Part shown: in pieces, positions 24,209 through 33,167 of the stretch
How the letters are laid out: the number at the start of each line of letters is the position of its first letter
How positions within the stretch are numbered: the first letter of the stretch is position 1
Source: Lachnospiraceae bacterium
GTDB taxonomy: Bacteria > Bacillota > Clostridia > Lachnospirales > Lachnospiraceae
Assembly (NCBI GenBank): GCA_022791755.1
Contig: JAAVZR010000043.1
Location: forward strand, 62,001 to 126,000
Direction of reading: 5' to 3'
DNA length: 64,000 bases
Program-made: the position numbers and the translations under genes
Notes under the pieces: model-generated
Seen by the model: only the letters and a program-made list of their open reading frames with translations
Told to the model about the DNA's origin: nothing
Databases searched by the model: none

Positions 24209-26764
24209 TCAGCCTGTGAGAGACGACAGGTAGCTGGACTGGCTGTTCATATTGCTGATCGCCTGCTCCATCAGCGTAAACTGCTTGATATAGCGATCCT
24301 GTTCGCTCTTTAATCTGGTCTGCAGCGTACTCAGGTTTTCCTGCATATCCTTGAGCTGCTTGTAAATCGTGTTCTCCTGAAGAGAGAGGCTGATCCGCTC
24401 CGAACCGGCTTCCTCCACCAGACGCCCGTAGGAGCCGTCCTTATTCAGATACCGGTATCTGGTAGCATACTTCTTCAGCGTCTCGTCTACGATGGAAGTC
24501 AGACCCTTCTTCACATCGCCGCTGCCGGTGAAGATATCGGATACCTTCTCCGGATCATCCTTCATGGCCGTCTTAAACTTCTCCTCGTCAAATTTCAGCG
24601 TACCGCCGTCGTAGGGATCATCGGACATGGAGATACCGATCTCCTCCAGGTCATCGTAGGAGACGCTGCCCAGAAGCTGATTCAGCACACCCTGCATATC
24701 CTGACTCAGATCACGCATAATGCTGTTATTGTAGAGGAGGCCTTCCTTCGCCTTCTTCTCCCAGTTCTCGATGGAAGTCTCGTTCATCTCGTCCTTCTGC
24801 TGGTCGGTCAGAGGGCCGTAATCACTGTCGGGCTTTGTGGTAATGTGCTTATTGATCTCCTTTACCAGCTCATTGTAGTCTTCTATGAACTTTTTCACGC
24901 TCTCCGTAGCCTTATCCACATCGGCGGAAGCGTTAAAGGTCACCGCCTTGGAGGTATCGAACTTCGGCGTCGTGCCGTCCGCCGCCCTTGTGACCGTCCC
25001 GTCCGCGTTTTCTTCCACGCCGAAGGTCCCGGATACCGTGACCTTCAGGCCGTCCAGATCGAAGGTATTCGTGGAGCTGACGACCTTCTCCGCGCCGGTT
25101 CCGTAGTCGATCCACATAACGGCATCCTTGCCGTCCTCATTCTTTGCGTCCGGCCCGCCGAAGATCGTAGCCGCCCCGTTATCCGCGCCGGCCACATCGA
25201 TCTCTCTTCCCGTACCGGTCTCCGTTCTGGTCAGGATGAACTTATTGCTGGTGTTCAGATAGGTGGCCTTCACCCCCGCGTCGGAGGAATTAATCTTATT
25301 TAACAGCTGATTTACCGTCGTATCCTTTGTCAGGCCGCCGATGGTCACTCCATTGATCTGGAAATTGTCCAGCTGCTTCTGGAAATCCTCTTCGCTTATA
25401 TTCTTATCAAAGCCCAGCTTCTCCCTGTTATTCCATAAGCTGCCCTCCAGGCTGATCTTATTGGAATTCATCGTCTCCAGGCCGGTCTGCTTCATCACCT
25501 CGGAGCTCTTGGAGTTAATGGAAAGGGTGGTGCTCTCATCCTTGCTGTGGAAAGACAGCTTGGAACCGTCAGTCCCTGTGCTGACCACGATCTTTCCGCT
25601 ACCAAAGGCCTTATCCAGGTTCGCCTGCATCTTCTCTGCCAGCGCCGCATTCTTATCCGTGACGGAAGCATCCGCCAGCGCCTCCGCATCCTTTTCGCTG
25701 AGCAGCTCGATCTCCTTGGTCTGTCCGCCGTAGGTCACGGTGAACTTTTTACCCTTCAGGTAATCGGCCATGTTATCATATACCTTCACATAGCTGTCCT
25801 TCGTATTGGATACCGCCGCGTTAAGGCTGTCGAGCTTATACCCGCCATCCTTTTCCGCTTTCTCCGCCTCCTCTTTTGTGAGATCATCCTTCTTGAATCC
25901 CAGCGCTTTCAGCGCAGAGGAATTGCTCCGGATAACAAAGCCGTTTTTTTCTGCAAAATCAGCGGCCTCCTGATCCTTTGTCTCGTCGATCTCATATTTT
26001 CCCCCGTGCTCAATGCCGGGCTTCAGAGACACATATTTCATTTTCAGAGAATCCGTGGCCGTATCATGCTCAAACTGGACCGTGATCTCGTTTGTAATCT
26101 TAAACTCGTTGGCCACGATCGCCTTATTCAGATCCTCTGCCAGCTTCCCCAGATCCTCCTGGGTATAATCAACCGTAACCGTCTTTCCGTTCTCATCCTT
26201 ATAAGAGGAAGGAAGTGTCAGCGTGGCCTTCTCCACAAACTTTCCCTTGTTTGCCTCGTTTCCGGGCAAACCGAAAATCAGCTTCGTCCCTTCCAGATTT
26301 GAAGTCCTGGCCTGGGTGTCATACCCCATGGTCGTCTCAAAGGCCTGTACCTCCTTCGATCCGGACTGCACATTCGCCGCCGACGCCAACTGCTCCACGC
26401 CGCGCACCGCCAGATACTCCAGCATCTCCGAAGAGCCGCTGGCGCTGATATACTTCGTCACGTCCTTATCCCCGTTGGCAGTGATCACGCTCTTTGCATA
26501 CAAGCCGGGATCCGTCACATTCTTCGACGCCGCATAGGACAGATAGTTATCCTGCAAATCCAGGATCTGATTGATCACACTGCGAAACGCCTCCTGTTTC
26601 CAGGTAAGGCTGGTGATTGCCTTCTTCTGATTCTGGATCTTCGTCGTACTGGCTAAGGACATCTGCTCGATGATCGAGTCACGGTCAATACCAGATGCCA
26701 GGCCGCCGAAGCCTCTCAGCGTCGTATTGCCCAAATTACTTGTCGTTCCTGAAATACTAGCCAT
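24209..26764 (-). CDS. fliD: Filament cap protein FliD, enlarged
   Basis: 851 residues against about 450-650 usual. The N-terminal cap domain (GFGGLASGIDRDSIIEQMSL, ITSLTWKQEAFRSVINQILD) and C-terminal domain (VKKFIEDYNELVKEINKHIT, EIGISMSDDPYDGGTLKFDE, EQAISNMNSQSSYLSSLTG) are intact. The extra length lies in the exposed middle (about residues 130-560), rich in Lys/Glu/Asp/Thr, so the cap should carry large outer domains that could bind mucus or epithelium. It is driven by a sigma-28-type promoter 110-140 bases upstream and followed by fliS. Confidence 0.95.
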   Translation of the reverse strand: MASISGTTSNLGNTTLRGFGGLASGIDRDSIIEQMSLASTTKIQNQKKAITSLTWKQEAFRSVINQILDLQDNYLSYAASKNVTDPGLYAKSVITANGDKDVTKYISASGSSEMLEYLAVRGVEQLASAANVQSGSKEVQAFETTMGYDTQARTSNLEGTKLIFGLPGNEANKGKFVEKATLTLPSSYKDENGKTVTVDYTQEDLGKLAEDLNKAIVANEFKITNEITVQFEHDTATDSLKMKYVSLKPGIEHGGKYEIDETKDQEAADFAEKNGFVIRSNSSALKALGFKKDDLTKEEAEKAEKDGGYKLDSLNAAVSNTKDSYVKVYDNMADYLKGKKFTVTYGGQTKEIELLSEKDAEALADASVTDKNAALAEKMQANLDKAFGSGKIVVSTGTDGSKLSFHSKDESTTLSINSKSSEVMKQTGLETMNSNKISLEGSLWNNREKLGFDKNISEEDFQKQLDNFQINGVTIGGLTKDTTVNQLLNKINSSDAGVKATYLNTSNKFILTRTETGTGREIDVAGADNGAATIFGGPDAKNEDGKDAVMWIDYGTGAEKVVSSTNTFDLDGLKVTVSGTFGVEENADGTVTRAADGTTPKFDTSKAVTFNASADVDKATESVKKFIEDYNELVKEINKHITTKPDSDYGPLTDQQKDEMNETSIENWEKKAKEGLLYNNSIMRDLSQDMQGVLNQLLGSVSYDDLEEIGISMSDDPYDGGTLKFDEEKFKTAMKDDPEKVSDIFTGSGDVKKGLTSIVDETLKKYATRYRYLNKDGSYGRLVEEAGSERISLSLQENTIYKQLKDMQENLSTLQTRLKSEQDRYIKQFTLMEQAISNMNSQSSYLSSLTG

Positions 26765-27137
26765 CTTGTTCTCCTTTCCTTATCCCTGCCCCCGCAGAGC
26801 AGCCATGCCTGACAGTCAGGGTATCTTTTTCTTACCACTCATTTCCAAACAGCATAGCTATTTTCTAATTAAAATATCGGCACTTTCCCCGAAATCATAA
26901 GGATAACAAAACACGCCGCCCTGTCAAATCACAAAGAAATCACATATAAAAATACATACAAAAAACCGGAAAATGCATTCCCGTATCCCTCGCAGCCTTT
27001 CTGAGCAGAATGCTCGGAATGTGCTACTATACATGGTTTTTCGCATTCTCCGGTCTCTTATAACTCCGGTTTTTAAGCCCGGCGCCGGCTTTCGCCGCAG
27101 CCTTGCTCCTTTGGAAAGGGATACCCCCCTGCCGCCT
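26765..27137. other. Intergenic region fliD / comFB
   Basis: About 370 bases between comFB (end of the big operon) and fliD. It contains the fliD leader and its sigma-28-type promoter (26874-26900). Further right it has small GC-rich hairpins such as AAGCCCGGCGCCGGCTT near 27074-27090, plus a loose inverted pair ACCGGAAAATGC / GCATTCTCCGGT. None has a clear T-run on the minus strand, so I cannot name a firm terminator for the long operon. Confidence 0.55.
26874..26900 (-). promoter_or_regulatory. Sigma-28-type promoter of fliD operon
   Basis: Minus strand: TTAT, 15 bases, GCCGATAT, with CTTATGA context at the -35 as before flgM. It starts a leader of about 100 bases before fliD. Confidence 0.8.
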
Positions 27138-27770
27138 CTAATGCCGGGGATGCTCCTTCACCGTAATACACGCTTTCATGATCTCCGTAAAAATCTGCGT
27201 CCTGTACTTATTCTCCGTATATCCGATCATGGGCGACGCCGCAATATTATCGACGATCACATACTTCGCCGGCAATCTGGTAAGCACCAGCGCACGCACA
27301 TCCGCGTTGCAGCGGCTGCAGGTACAGACGCCGTACTGCTTCATCTGTCCCTCCAGATCCGTACCTTCCAGGATCGTCTCCATCACATTCAACATCCGGT
27401 ATGTATGTTCTTCCTTCTCAGGCTCTTCACTCACCGGTGCTTCGCTTACCGGCTCTTCCTTCTCCTTCAGCACGGCTTCCGCCTCCTTAACCGGCGTCTG
27501 AGCAGGCGCTTCCTTGGCTGCCTGTGCCTCCTCCGCCTCCAGCTGTGCTTCCAGCCGGTTTCTTATCTCATTGGAAAGCTTTTCATTTTCACTGGTTTCG
27601 TTCACGACAATCACCTTATTCTCCGGCGCCGCCTTCTGCCCTTCCGCTATGACGGTCCCTCCGGACTCTTTCTGCCCTGTCTCCTGAGCGCTCTGCTCAC
27701 CCGCCTCTTCCGGCGCCCCGTTGGTAAGCAAATTTAATACATGTGACGTTTTATTGGTTTTCCTTGCCAT
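27138..27770 (-). CDS. ComFB-domain protein with long disordered N-terminus
   Basis: 210 residues. Residues 125-205 match the late-competence ComFB family: YRMLNVMETILEG, then the cysteine motif CTCSRCNADVRALVLTRLPAKY, split here as CxCxxC at about 148-153. Residues 20-120 are Glu/Ala/Pro-rich and disordered. The first residues (KTNKTSHVLNLL) look like a short linear motif. From memory, ComFB proteins have recently been reported as cyclic di-nucleotide receptors that affect motility. It is the last gene of the flagellar operon, 4 bases after parA, which suggests the two work together. Confidence 0.8.
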   Translation of the reverse strand: MARKTNKTSHVLNLLTNGAPEEAGEQSAQETGQKESGGTVIAEGQKAAPENKVIVVNETSENEKLSNEIRNRLEAQLEAEEAQAAKEAPAQTPVKEAEAVLKEKEEPVSEAPVSEEPEKEEHTYRMLNVMETILEGTDLEGQMKQYGVCTCSRCNADVRALVLTRLPAKYVIVDNIAASPMIGYTENKYRTQIFTEIMKACITVKEHPRH

Positions 27771-27774
27771 ATTT

Positions 27775-28551
27775 TCATGCCTCCTTCAGATGAATCGTCC
27801 CGGCTATCTCTTCCAAAAGGCTCTGATAGTCCTTTACCGCTGCCGACCGGGGACTGTAGTCGAAAATACTCTCCCCGTGGGCCGGCGCCTCCGCAATGGC
27901 GACACCGTTTCGTATCTTCGTCTCAAAAACCACCGTTCCGATCTGGCCTGCCAGCTGCCCTGCCATCTCCAGCACATCTCTGGCCAGAAGAGTACGCTTG
28001 TTAAAACGGGTAAGGAGGATCCCCATTACCTTCAGATCCGGATTCAGAGAACCGCGGACCGATTCGATGGTTTCCTTTAACTGGGAAAGTCCCACCAGAC
28101 TCATGATATCCGTCCCCATAGGTATAATCAGAAAATCCGAGACTGCATAGGCATTCACTGTCAACAGATTCAGGGCCGGCGGCGTATCAATAATGACATA
28201 GTCATAATTGCCGATGATGGGTTTAAGCGTGTCCTTTAAGATACTTTCCCTGCGGCCGGTACCGCTGTGCTCCAGCCCGCTGCTGCTCAGGGAAATATCT
28301 GACGGCAGAATATCGCAGTAGTCCGTCCGGCTTACAGCCTCCTCCACCGCCACCTTTTTTTGCAGGGCATCTAAGACAGTGGGGGCTCCGGACGGCTCCA
28401 GGCCCAAACAAAATCCCAGGTTTCCCTGCGGATCCAGATCTATCCCCAGTACGCGCTTTCCCACAGACGCGATCCCGGAGGCCAGCGCCGCGGCCGTGGT
28501 GGTCTTGCCCACCCCGCCTTTTTGATTGGAAACCGTAATAATTATAGCCAA
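27775..28551 (-). CDS. ParA-family ATPase
   Basis: 258 residues from a TTG start (GGAGG 8 bases before); a longer frame exists but lacks a ribosome binding site. The deviant Walker A KGGVGKTTTAAALASGI at 10-26, LGIDLDPQGNLGFCLGL (Walker A') and YVIIDTPPALNLLTVNAYAV (Walker B) are intact. Such ATPases pattern cargo on the nucleoid or pole. It sits between cheV and comFB in the place where Bacillus has flhF-flhG. Unlike FlhG it begins directly with the ATPase domain and lacks the N-terminal FlhF-activating helix. It may place chemotaxis arrays (ParC-like) or flagella. Confidence 0.88.
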   Translation of the reverse strand: MAIIITVSNQKGGVGKTTTAAALASGIASVGKRVLGIDLDPQGNLGFCLGLEPSGAPTVLDALQKKVAVEEAVSRTDYCDILPSDISLSSSGLEHSGTGRRESILKDTLKPIIGNYDYVIIDTPPALNLLTVNAYAVSDFLIIPMGTDIMSLVGLSQLKETIESVRGSLNPDLKVMGILLTRFNKRTLLARDVLEMAGQLAGQIGTVVFETKIRNGVAIAEAPAHGESIFDYSPRSAAVKDYQSLLEEIAGTIHLKEA

Positions 28552-28598
28552 AACCGTATCCTCCGTATCGTAGTATGTAACCGTAGCGCTTTCGTATG

Positions 28599-29540
28599 TC
28601 AAATATCAAATTTCGGGCGTTCCTCCCGGAACCGGTCCAGAAGCGTATCCAGAAGCCCTACCAGACGGCCGATCTCCGGCTTTGCGATCTGTTCGTCCGC
28701 TCCCAGCTCCTTACCCTTGACCCGCATCTGTTCGTCGATCAGAGAGGAGAAAATAATCACCGGCAGATGCTTCAGGCGCTGATCGTCCTTGATAAGCTTT
28801 GTCAGACGATGGCCGTCCATCTTCGGCATTTCAATATCGGTAATCACCAGATTTACCTTGTCGAACAGATCCGAATCGTTCCGGATCGAATGCAGATGAT
28901 CCCACGCTTCCTGACCATTGGAAAAGTTGATCAGATGCGTAAAACCGGCCCGCTCCAGGCAGTCGTCGATCATTCTCTGTAAGAGGACGGAATCCTCCGC
29001 TATCACAATAGGACTGTCGCACAGCGCCCTGGCTCCCAGCTTCTCCACGTCGGAGACCTGGATCGTCGTCTCCGGAGCGATCTCTGCCACAATTTTCTCG
29101 AAATCCAGCACAGTCACCAGTTTGCCGTCGCACTGAGCGATTCCGGTGGCCACGCCCTCGTCTCCATTGCTGATGGTCTTATCCGGCTTCTGAATCGCCT
29201 CCCAGGAAATCCGGCTGATTCCCTCAATGCTCTCCACGCGGAAAGCCACGGTCATCCGGTTGAAGTTTGTGATGATAAACAAATCCTTCTCCCCGATCTC
29301 CTGATGCTGCCCAAAAAGATAGTAGGCCAGGTTAATCACGGTAATCAGGCTTTCCCTGGGCTTAAAGATCCCCTCCACTGCAGGATGAGCATGGGGCATG
29401 GGCTTTACCTTCTCCGCCATAATGATCTCCTGCACTTTGGCCACATTGATACCGTAGGATTCCCCTCCCACTGAGAAGCACATCACCTCAATCTCATTTG
29501 TCCCTGATTCCAGCAAGATATTGCTTTTGTTTTCCGCCAT
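28599..29540 (-). CDS. cheV: Chemotaxis coupling/receiver protein CheV
   Basis: 313 residues: CheW-like domain (about 10-160; CFSVGGESYGINVAKVQEII, MPHAHPAVEGIFKPR) followed by a receiver domain with phospho-acceptor Asp235 in VITDIEMPKMDG and the conserved Lys in EQIAKPEIG. CheV links receptors to CheA and adapts the response by phosphorylation. No cheW, cheA, cheB or cheR lies in the window, so those must be encoded elsewhere. It is followed 47 bases later by parA. Confidence 0.95.
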   Translation of the reverse strand: MAENKSNILLESGTNEIEVMCFSVGGESYGINVAKVQEIIMAEKVKPMPHAHPAVEGIFKPRESLITVINLAYYLFGQHQEIGEKDLFIITNFNRMTVAFRVESIEGISRISWEAIQKPDKTISNGDEGVATGIAQCDGKLVTVLDFEKIVAEIAPETTIQVSDVEKLGARALCDSPIVIAEDSVLLQRMIDDCLERAGFTHLINFSNGQEAWDHLHSIRNDSDLFDKVNLVITDIEMPKMDGHRLTKLIKDDQRLKHLPVIIFSSLIDEQMRVKGKELGADEQIAKPEIGRLVGLLDTLLDRFREERPKFDI

Positions 29541-29557
29541 CTTTTTCTCCTTCCTCC

Positions 29558-30040
29558 CTACAGGTGTTTTTCCGGCTTTCCGAAGGTCCGTATCACCACA
29601 TCGCCGCTCCCCACATCCAGCACCATGGTTCTGGCATAAGTGCCTCCCGTATCCTCGGCCACCAGCCTGAGCCCCTCGGCCCGGAGTATCTGCTTCACCT
29701 TCATGGCATTGCGCTCTCCGATATTGCCAAAGCTCGCATTCCCCTTGATCTCAAACATCTTGGCCCCACCGGCGATCTTTACCACGGTCCGGGGTTTTAC
29801 CATACCAAAAGCTGTCAGCTTGCGCAGCGTCTCCTGAATCCCCGTATCTGCATACTTAAAGACATTGGGATCTGTCGTGCTCTGACGCTCCGGCAGCATG
29901 ATATGCAAAAGCGCCCCCAGGCCGATGGCCCTGTCATAAAATGAAATCCCGATACAGGAACCCAGGGCATATGTAATGATGCGCCCGTCTCCCCTGGTAA
30001 GCTTCATGTCGCCAATCCCTACTTTTAGTTCCTTTTCCAT
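29558..30040 (-). CDS. cheD: Chemoreceptor glutamine deamidase CheD
   Basis: 160 residues. The catalytic Cys29 in YALGSCIGIS and His46 in ALLHIMLPE are present, as is the GNIGERNAMKV loop. CheD deamidates receptor glutamines and enhances CheC activity when bound to it. It starts 3 bases after cheC, the usual pair. Confidence 0.95.
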   Translation of the reverse strand: MEKELKVGIGDMKLTRGDGRIITYALGSCIGISFYDRAIGLGALLHIMLPERQSTTDPNVFKYADTGIQETLRKLTAFGMVKPRTVVKIAGGAKMFEIKGNASFGNIGERNAMKVKQILRAEGLRLVAEDTGGTYARTMVLDVGSGDVVIRTFGKPEKHL

Positions 30041-30043
30041 TTC

Positions 30044-30661
30044 TTAAACACCTAGTTTCTCAAGAATTGCATTTAACGACTTGATATCAGGAAGCATCAG
30101 AAGCCAGTCGGAAAGGTTTCTGCCGTCCATGACAAAATCGGCATTGAAATACATCAGTTTATCCGTCTCATATCCGTACTCGGCGATCGGCACTGTCAGG
30201 ATTCCCCCCAGCATATTGACTGTCGAGCTGGGAACGGACAGCGTAATGTCCACATCCACCAGCTTGGAGAAAGCATTGATGTAGGAACAGATAATGATAT
30301 TGCCCACCTCTTCCAGAGCAGAGTAGGCCATATGGTCCATCTCTTCAAAGCTCGTATATTTCTGCCCCAGCAAAATCTCCAGAACCGTACTGGCAAAGTC
30401 CATATCAAAAAGGAACAGCATCAGTCCTTCCACGTCCTGATCCATCTTCACCAGGGTTGCCGCCACGATCACTTCCGCATTACCGATCCGTGAAAGCGCC
30501 TCGTTATATCCCAGAATACTGACCTGGGGAATGGAGATGCGAATCTCCTTCTGCAAAAGCTGTGACAGCGCCGTGGCGGCATGGCTGGTGCCGATGCTGC
30601 TGATTTCACGCATTACGTCAAGCTCCTGGAGATTCATATCATCGTAATGTTTTATTTTCAT
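30044..30661 (-). CDS. cheC: CheY-P phosphatase CheC, one active site altered
   Basis: 205 residues. The family has two E-x-x-N phosphatase motifs. The second is intact (ALEEVGNIII, Glu118/Asn121). The first reads REISSIGTSHAATAL, with Glu19 but Ser22 instead of Asn, so this half-site is probably inactive. CheC removes phosphate from CheY-P and binds CheD, encoded directly downstream. FliY in the same operon keeps both motifs and may be the main phosphatase. Confidence 0.93.
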   Translation of the reverse strand: MKIKHYDDMNLQELDVMREISSIGTSHAATALSQLLQKEIRISIPQVSILGYNEALSRIGNAEVIVAATLVKMDQDVEGLMLFLFDMDFASTVLEILLGQKYTSFEEMDHMAYSALEEVGNIIICSYINAFSKLVDVDITLSVPSSTVNMLGGILTVPIAEYGYETDKLMYFNADFVMDGRNLSDWLLMLPDIKSLNAILEKLGV

Positions 30662-30692
30662 GCCTGCCTCTCTTTCTTCTTCCGGCTGCCCC

Positions 30693-30712
30693 GCCTGTCA
30701 GACCGGACAGGC
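30693..30712 (-). other. Hairpin between rod gene and cheC
   Basis: GCCTGTC (30693-30699) and GACAGGC (30706-30712) form a 7-bp stem with a 6-base loop in the 73-base gap between the second FlgF/FlgG gene and cheC. No T-run follows; it may modulate read-through or mRNA stability. Confidence 0.4.
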
Positions 30713-30734
30713 AGGACGCTGTTATGCGCGCTCA

Positions 30735-31472
30735 TCAGTTGCGCAGATTATTTATTGTGGACATAATCTCATCCGAAGTCGTCACCATACGAAGAGCAAA
30801 GCTAAAAGCTCTCTGACACTCGATCACATGAGAAAATTCTTTCGCCACATCGGTTCCGGAAGCCTCCAGGGAGCCCTTCACCAGCGCTGCCGGGTCCTGT
30901 ACCGGTATCGCCTGCACTCCCTCGTCAGAAGGCACATATTCATTGGATGTCACGCTCATCAGACGGCTGGGATTCTGAAAGGTAAAGAGACCGATAACCT
31001 GTTCATTCTCTTCGTCCTCCTGCGTGCCGTCTCCGGCAGGCGCCCGCATGGGCTGCCCGTCGGCATCCAGCACAAACTTCTCATTATCCGTCATCAGATA
31101 AAATCCGTCTTCCCTCTCCGCCCGGTGAAAATGACCGTCTCTCGTGTAAGTGATCTCATTCGTCACCGGATCTCTCAGCATGAAAAAGGTATTATCCCTC
31201 ATGATCGCATAATCAAAAGGCGAATTCGTCTGCTGCAGCGCATCCGCCGCAAAAGAAGTATAGGTCCGGACCACCCGCGTGCCCACTCCGCTTTGCAGCT
31301 CCGTCACCGCCTCCTCCGAGTCATTCAGATTATATCCGATCAGCTCCGAGAACGCCGTCTGCTTCGGTTTAAAACCATTATTATTCACATTCGCCAGATT
31401 ATTGGCTATCACACTGAGGCGCTGCGTACACTGAGCCGCGCCTACGGCCCCGACGTAAAAAGATTCGTTCAT
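30735..31472 (-). CDS. Flagellar rod protein, FlgF/FlgG family (FlhP-like)
   Basis: 245 residues with the rod N-terminal motif (RLSVIANNLANVNNNGFKPK) and the C-terminal helix (VAKEFSHVIECQRAFSFALR, MVTTSDEIMSTINNLRN). The middle has ITYTRDGHFHRAEREDGFYL, as in FlgF/FlgG. It follows another family member with the order of Bacillus flhO-flhP and would form the rod together with it. I cannot tell reliably which of the two is proximal, so no symbol is given. Confidence 0.9.
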   Translation of the reverse strand: MNESFYVGAVGAAQCTQRLSVIANNLANVNNNGFKPKQTAFSELIGYNLNDSEEAVTELQSGVGTRVVRTYTSFAADALQQTNSPFDYAIMRDNTFFMLRDPVTNEITYTRDGHFHRAEREDGFYLMTDNEKFVLDADGQPMRAPAGDGTQEDEENEQVIGLFTFQNPSRLMSVTSNEYVPSDEGVQAIPVQDPAALVKGSLEASGTDVAKEFSHVIECQRAFSFALRMVTTSDEIMSTINNLRN

Positions 31473-31483
31473 CTGTCTCCTCC

Positions 31484-32263
31484 TTACAGCCTTCCGACAT
31501 CGGTGGATGATTTTCCCATGATGGTGTCGTACATTTTAAGCATCTGAGCCGCGCTTTGCAGCGCTCTCTGGGACGTCATCATATTTGTCATCTCTTCCAT
31601 CATATCCACATTGGATCTCTCCAGAGTCTGCCAGAGCACAGGCGTGTCATCCCCGGCCTGCAAGGCTGCCTGGTTCGTGGAAAAAAGACCGTTATCCTCA
31701 CGATGAAGCGCGTCATAGTCCGCAAAGTCCACCACCTGCAACGTTCCGTAATCACGCACATCCAGCTGGCCGTTCTGCCCCTGTATCACCGCCGTGATCC
31801 GTCCGCGTGCATCCACTGAAAATTCCTCGTTATCAATCCGGATGGGCTGCCCGTTCGTAGACAATACCCTTCCCATATCATTTAACACCAGATATCCCTC
31901 GTTGTCAACAGCAAAACTGCCGTTTCGCGTATATCGGGTCTGACCTCCCGGCGTCTGAATACAGAAAAAACCCTCGCCTCCCAAAGCAAAATCATAGATT
32001 CCTCCGGTCGGCTCAAACCCTCCCTGCTCATAATTCACATAGGTCCGGTCGGCAGTGCTGATCTTCGACGTCGTCGCCAGCTCCTGCCTCTCGCCGCCCC
32101 ATCTTCCGCTGCGGTAGAGCATCTCCTGCTGAAACGTGGTGGCCACCATCGTATCATGCTTGTAACCGGCTGTCTGAACATTTACCATGTTATTGCTGAT
32201 CACGGTCAGATTCCGGCTCTGTGTCAGCATTCCTGACACGAGATTGTAAAATCCCTGATACAT
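31484..32263 (-). CDS. Flagellar rod protein, FlgF/FlgG family (FlhO-like)
   Basis: 259 residues. N-terminal LTVISNNMVNVQTAGYKHDT, middle TRYTRNGSFAVDNEGYLVLN, and C-terminal LERSNVDMMEEMTNMMTSQR identify a rod protein; the LxxSNVD pattern is close to FlgG. It lies first of two such genes, between fliA and cheC, 11 bases before the next one. No promoter or terminator is evident in the 96-base gap to fliA. Confidence 0.9.
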   Translation of the reverse strand: MYQGFYNLVSGMLTQSRNLTVISNNMVNVQTAGYKHDTMVATTFQQEMLYRSGRWGGERQELATTSKISTADRTYVNYEQGGFEPTGGIYDFALGGEGFFCIQTPGGQTRYTRNGSFAVDNEGYLVLNDMGRVLSTNGQPIRIDNEEFSVDARGRITAVIQGQNGQLDVRDYGTLQVVDFADYDALHREDNGLFSTNQAALQAGDDTPVLWQTLERSNVDMMEEMTNMMTSQRALQSAAQMLKMYDTIMGKSSTDVGRL

Positions 32264-32359
32264 AACCTTGAGTCCTCCTCATCTTCTCTGTATTCTGAAC
32301 TGTATTCTTTCAAGCTGTTCTCTTTTGGTATCCTCCGGCTGTGACAATCCTCTTTTCAC

Positions 32360-33133
32360 CTACCTGAGGCTGCTCATGGATTCTCTCAGCTTGTGAATCG
32401 CCGCGCTGTGGATCTGGGAAATCCGGGGCTCGCTGACCTGCATCACCTGGGCGATCTGCCCCATATTCAGCTCTTCCACATAGTAGAGAGAGATCACCAT
32501 CTGCTCTTTCTCCTTGAGACCGCGAATGGCATTCGCCAGAATCTCCAGCTCCTCGCCTTTCAGATAGGAATGCTCCGGCTGAGACGACATGTCATTGCTG
32601 GGAAGCTGTACCGACTGGCGGTCCTCGTCGCCGCTCATCACCATATCCAGAGACAGGACATTGGCCATGGTACTGATCTGCTCGATTTTACGGCATTTCT
32701 TTTCATCCATGCCCAGCTCTTTCGCGATCTCCTCATAGGATGGAGGGCGTCCCAGAGACTCTGTCAGCTGTGTCTTGGCATTCTCAATGGCCTTATGCTG
32801 ACGACGATAATCCCGGGGCATCCAGTCGCTTTTGCGCATCAGGTCGATGATCATCCCACGAATACGGCGCGATATAAAGGTCTCAAATTTATTATCCATA
32901 TCCGGGTCATATCTGTCAATCCCTTTTATGATTGCAATAACCCCTTCGTTGATAATATCCTCCATCTCCATGGAACCTTCATAAACGCCCCGCATCTGAA
33001 CCGCAATCGCTTTCACGATGTAGAGGTAACGCATCGTCAGCTCCTGCCTGACCTCGACGGAACGATTCTCCCGGTACAGCAGCAGAAGCTCTTCATTCGT
33101 TTTTTCCTCCAACCCATCTATATGCTTCAACAT
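32360..33133 (-). CDS. fliA: Flagellar sigma factor 28 (FliA/SigD)
   Basis: 257 residues with regions 2 (MEMEDIINEGVIAIIKGIDR, KFETFISRRIRGMIIDLMRK), 3 (LGRPPSYEEIAKELGM) and 4 (IRGLKEKEQMVISLYYVEEL, SEPRISQIHSAAIHKLRESM) of sigma-28. It should read the six TTAT-N15-G(C/A)CGATA promoters found in the window, and it is held by FlgM. It lies in the big operon after flhA; in Bacillus sigD is also near the end of fla/che. Confidence 0.96.
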   Translation of the reverse strand: MLKHIDGLEEKTNEELLLLYRENRSVEVRQELTMRYLYIVKAIAVQMRGVYEGSMEMEDIINEGVIAIIKGIDRYDPDMDNKFETFISRRIRGMIIDLMRKSDWMPRDYRRQHKAIENAKTQLTESLGRPPSYEEIAKELGMDEKKCRKIEQISTMANVLSLDMVMSGDEDRQSVQLPSNDMSSQPEHSYLKGEELEILANAIRGLKEKEQMVISLYYVEELNMGQIAQVMQVSEPRISQIHSAAIHKLRESMSSLR

Positions 33134-33167
33134 CCTATCTCATCCTTTTCTGCTGTCATCGCTGCGA

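Noticed and set aside
26965..27050. ACCGGAAAATGC / GCATTCTCCGGT inverted pair as terminator of the long operon
   Set aside because: The loop is over 60 bases, there is a mismatch, and no T-run follows on the minus strand.
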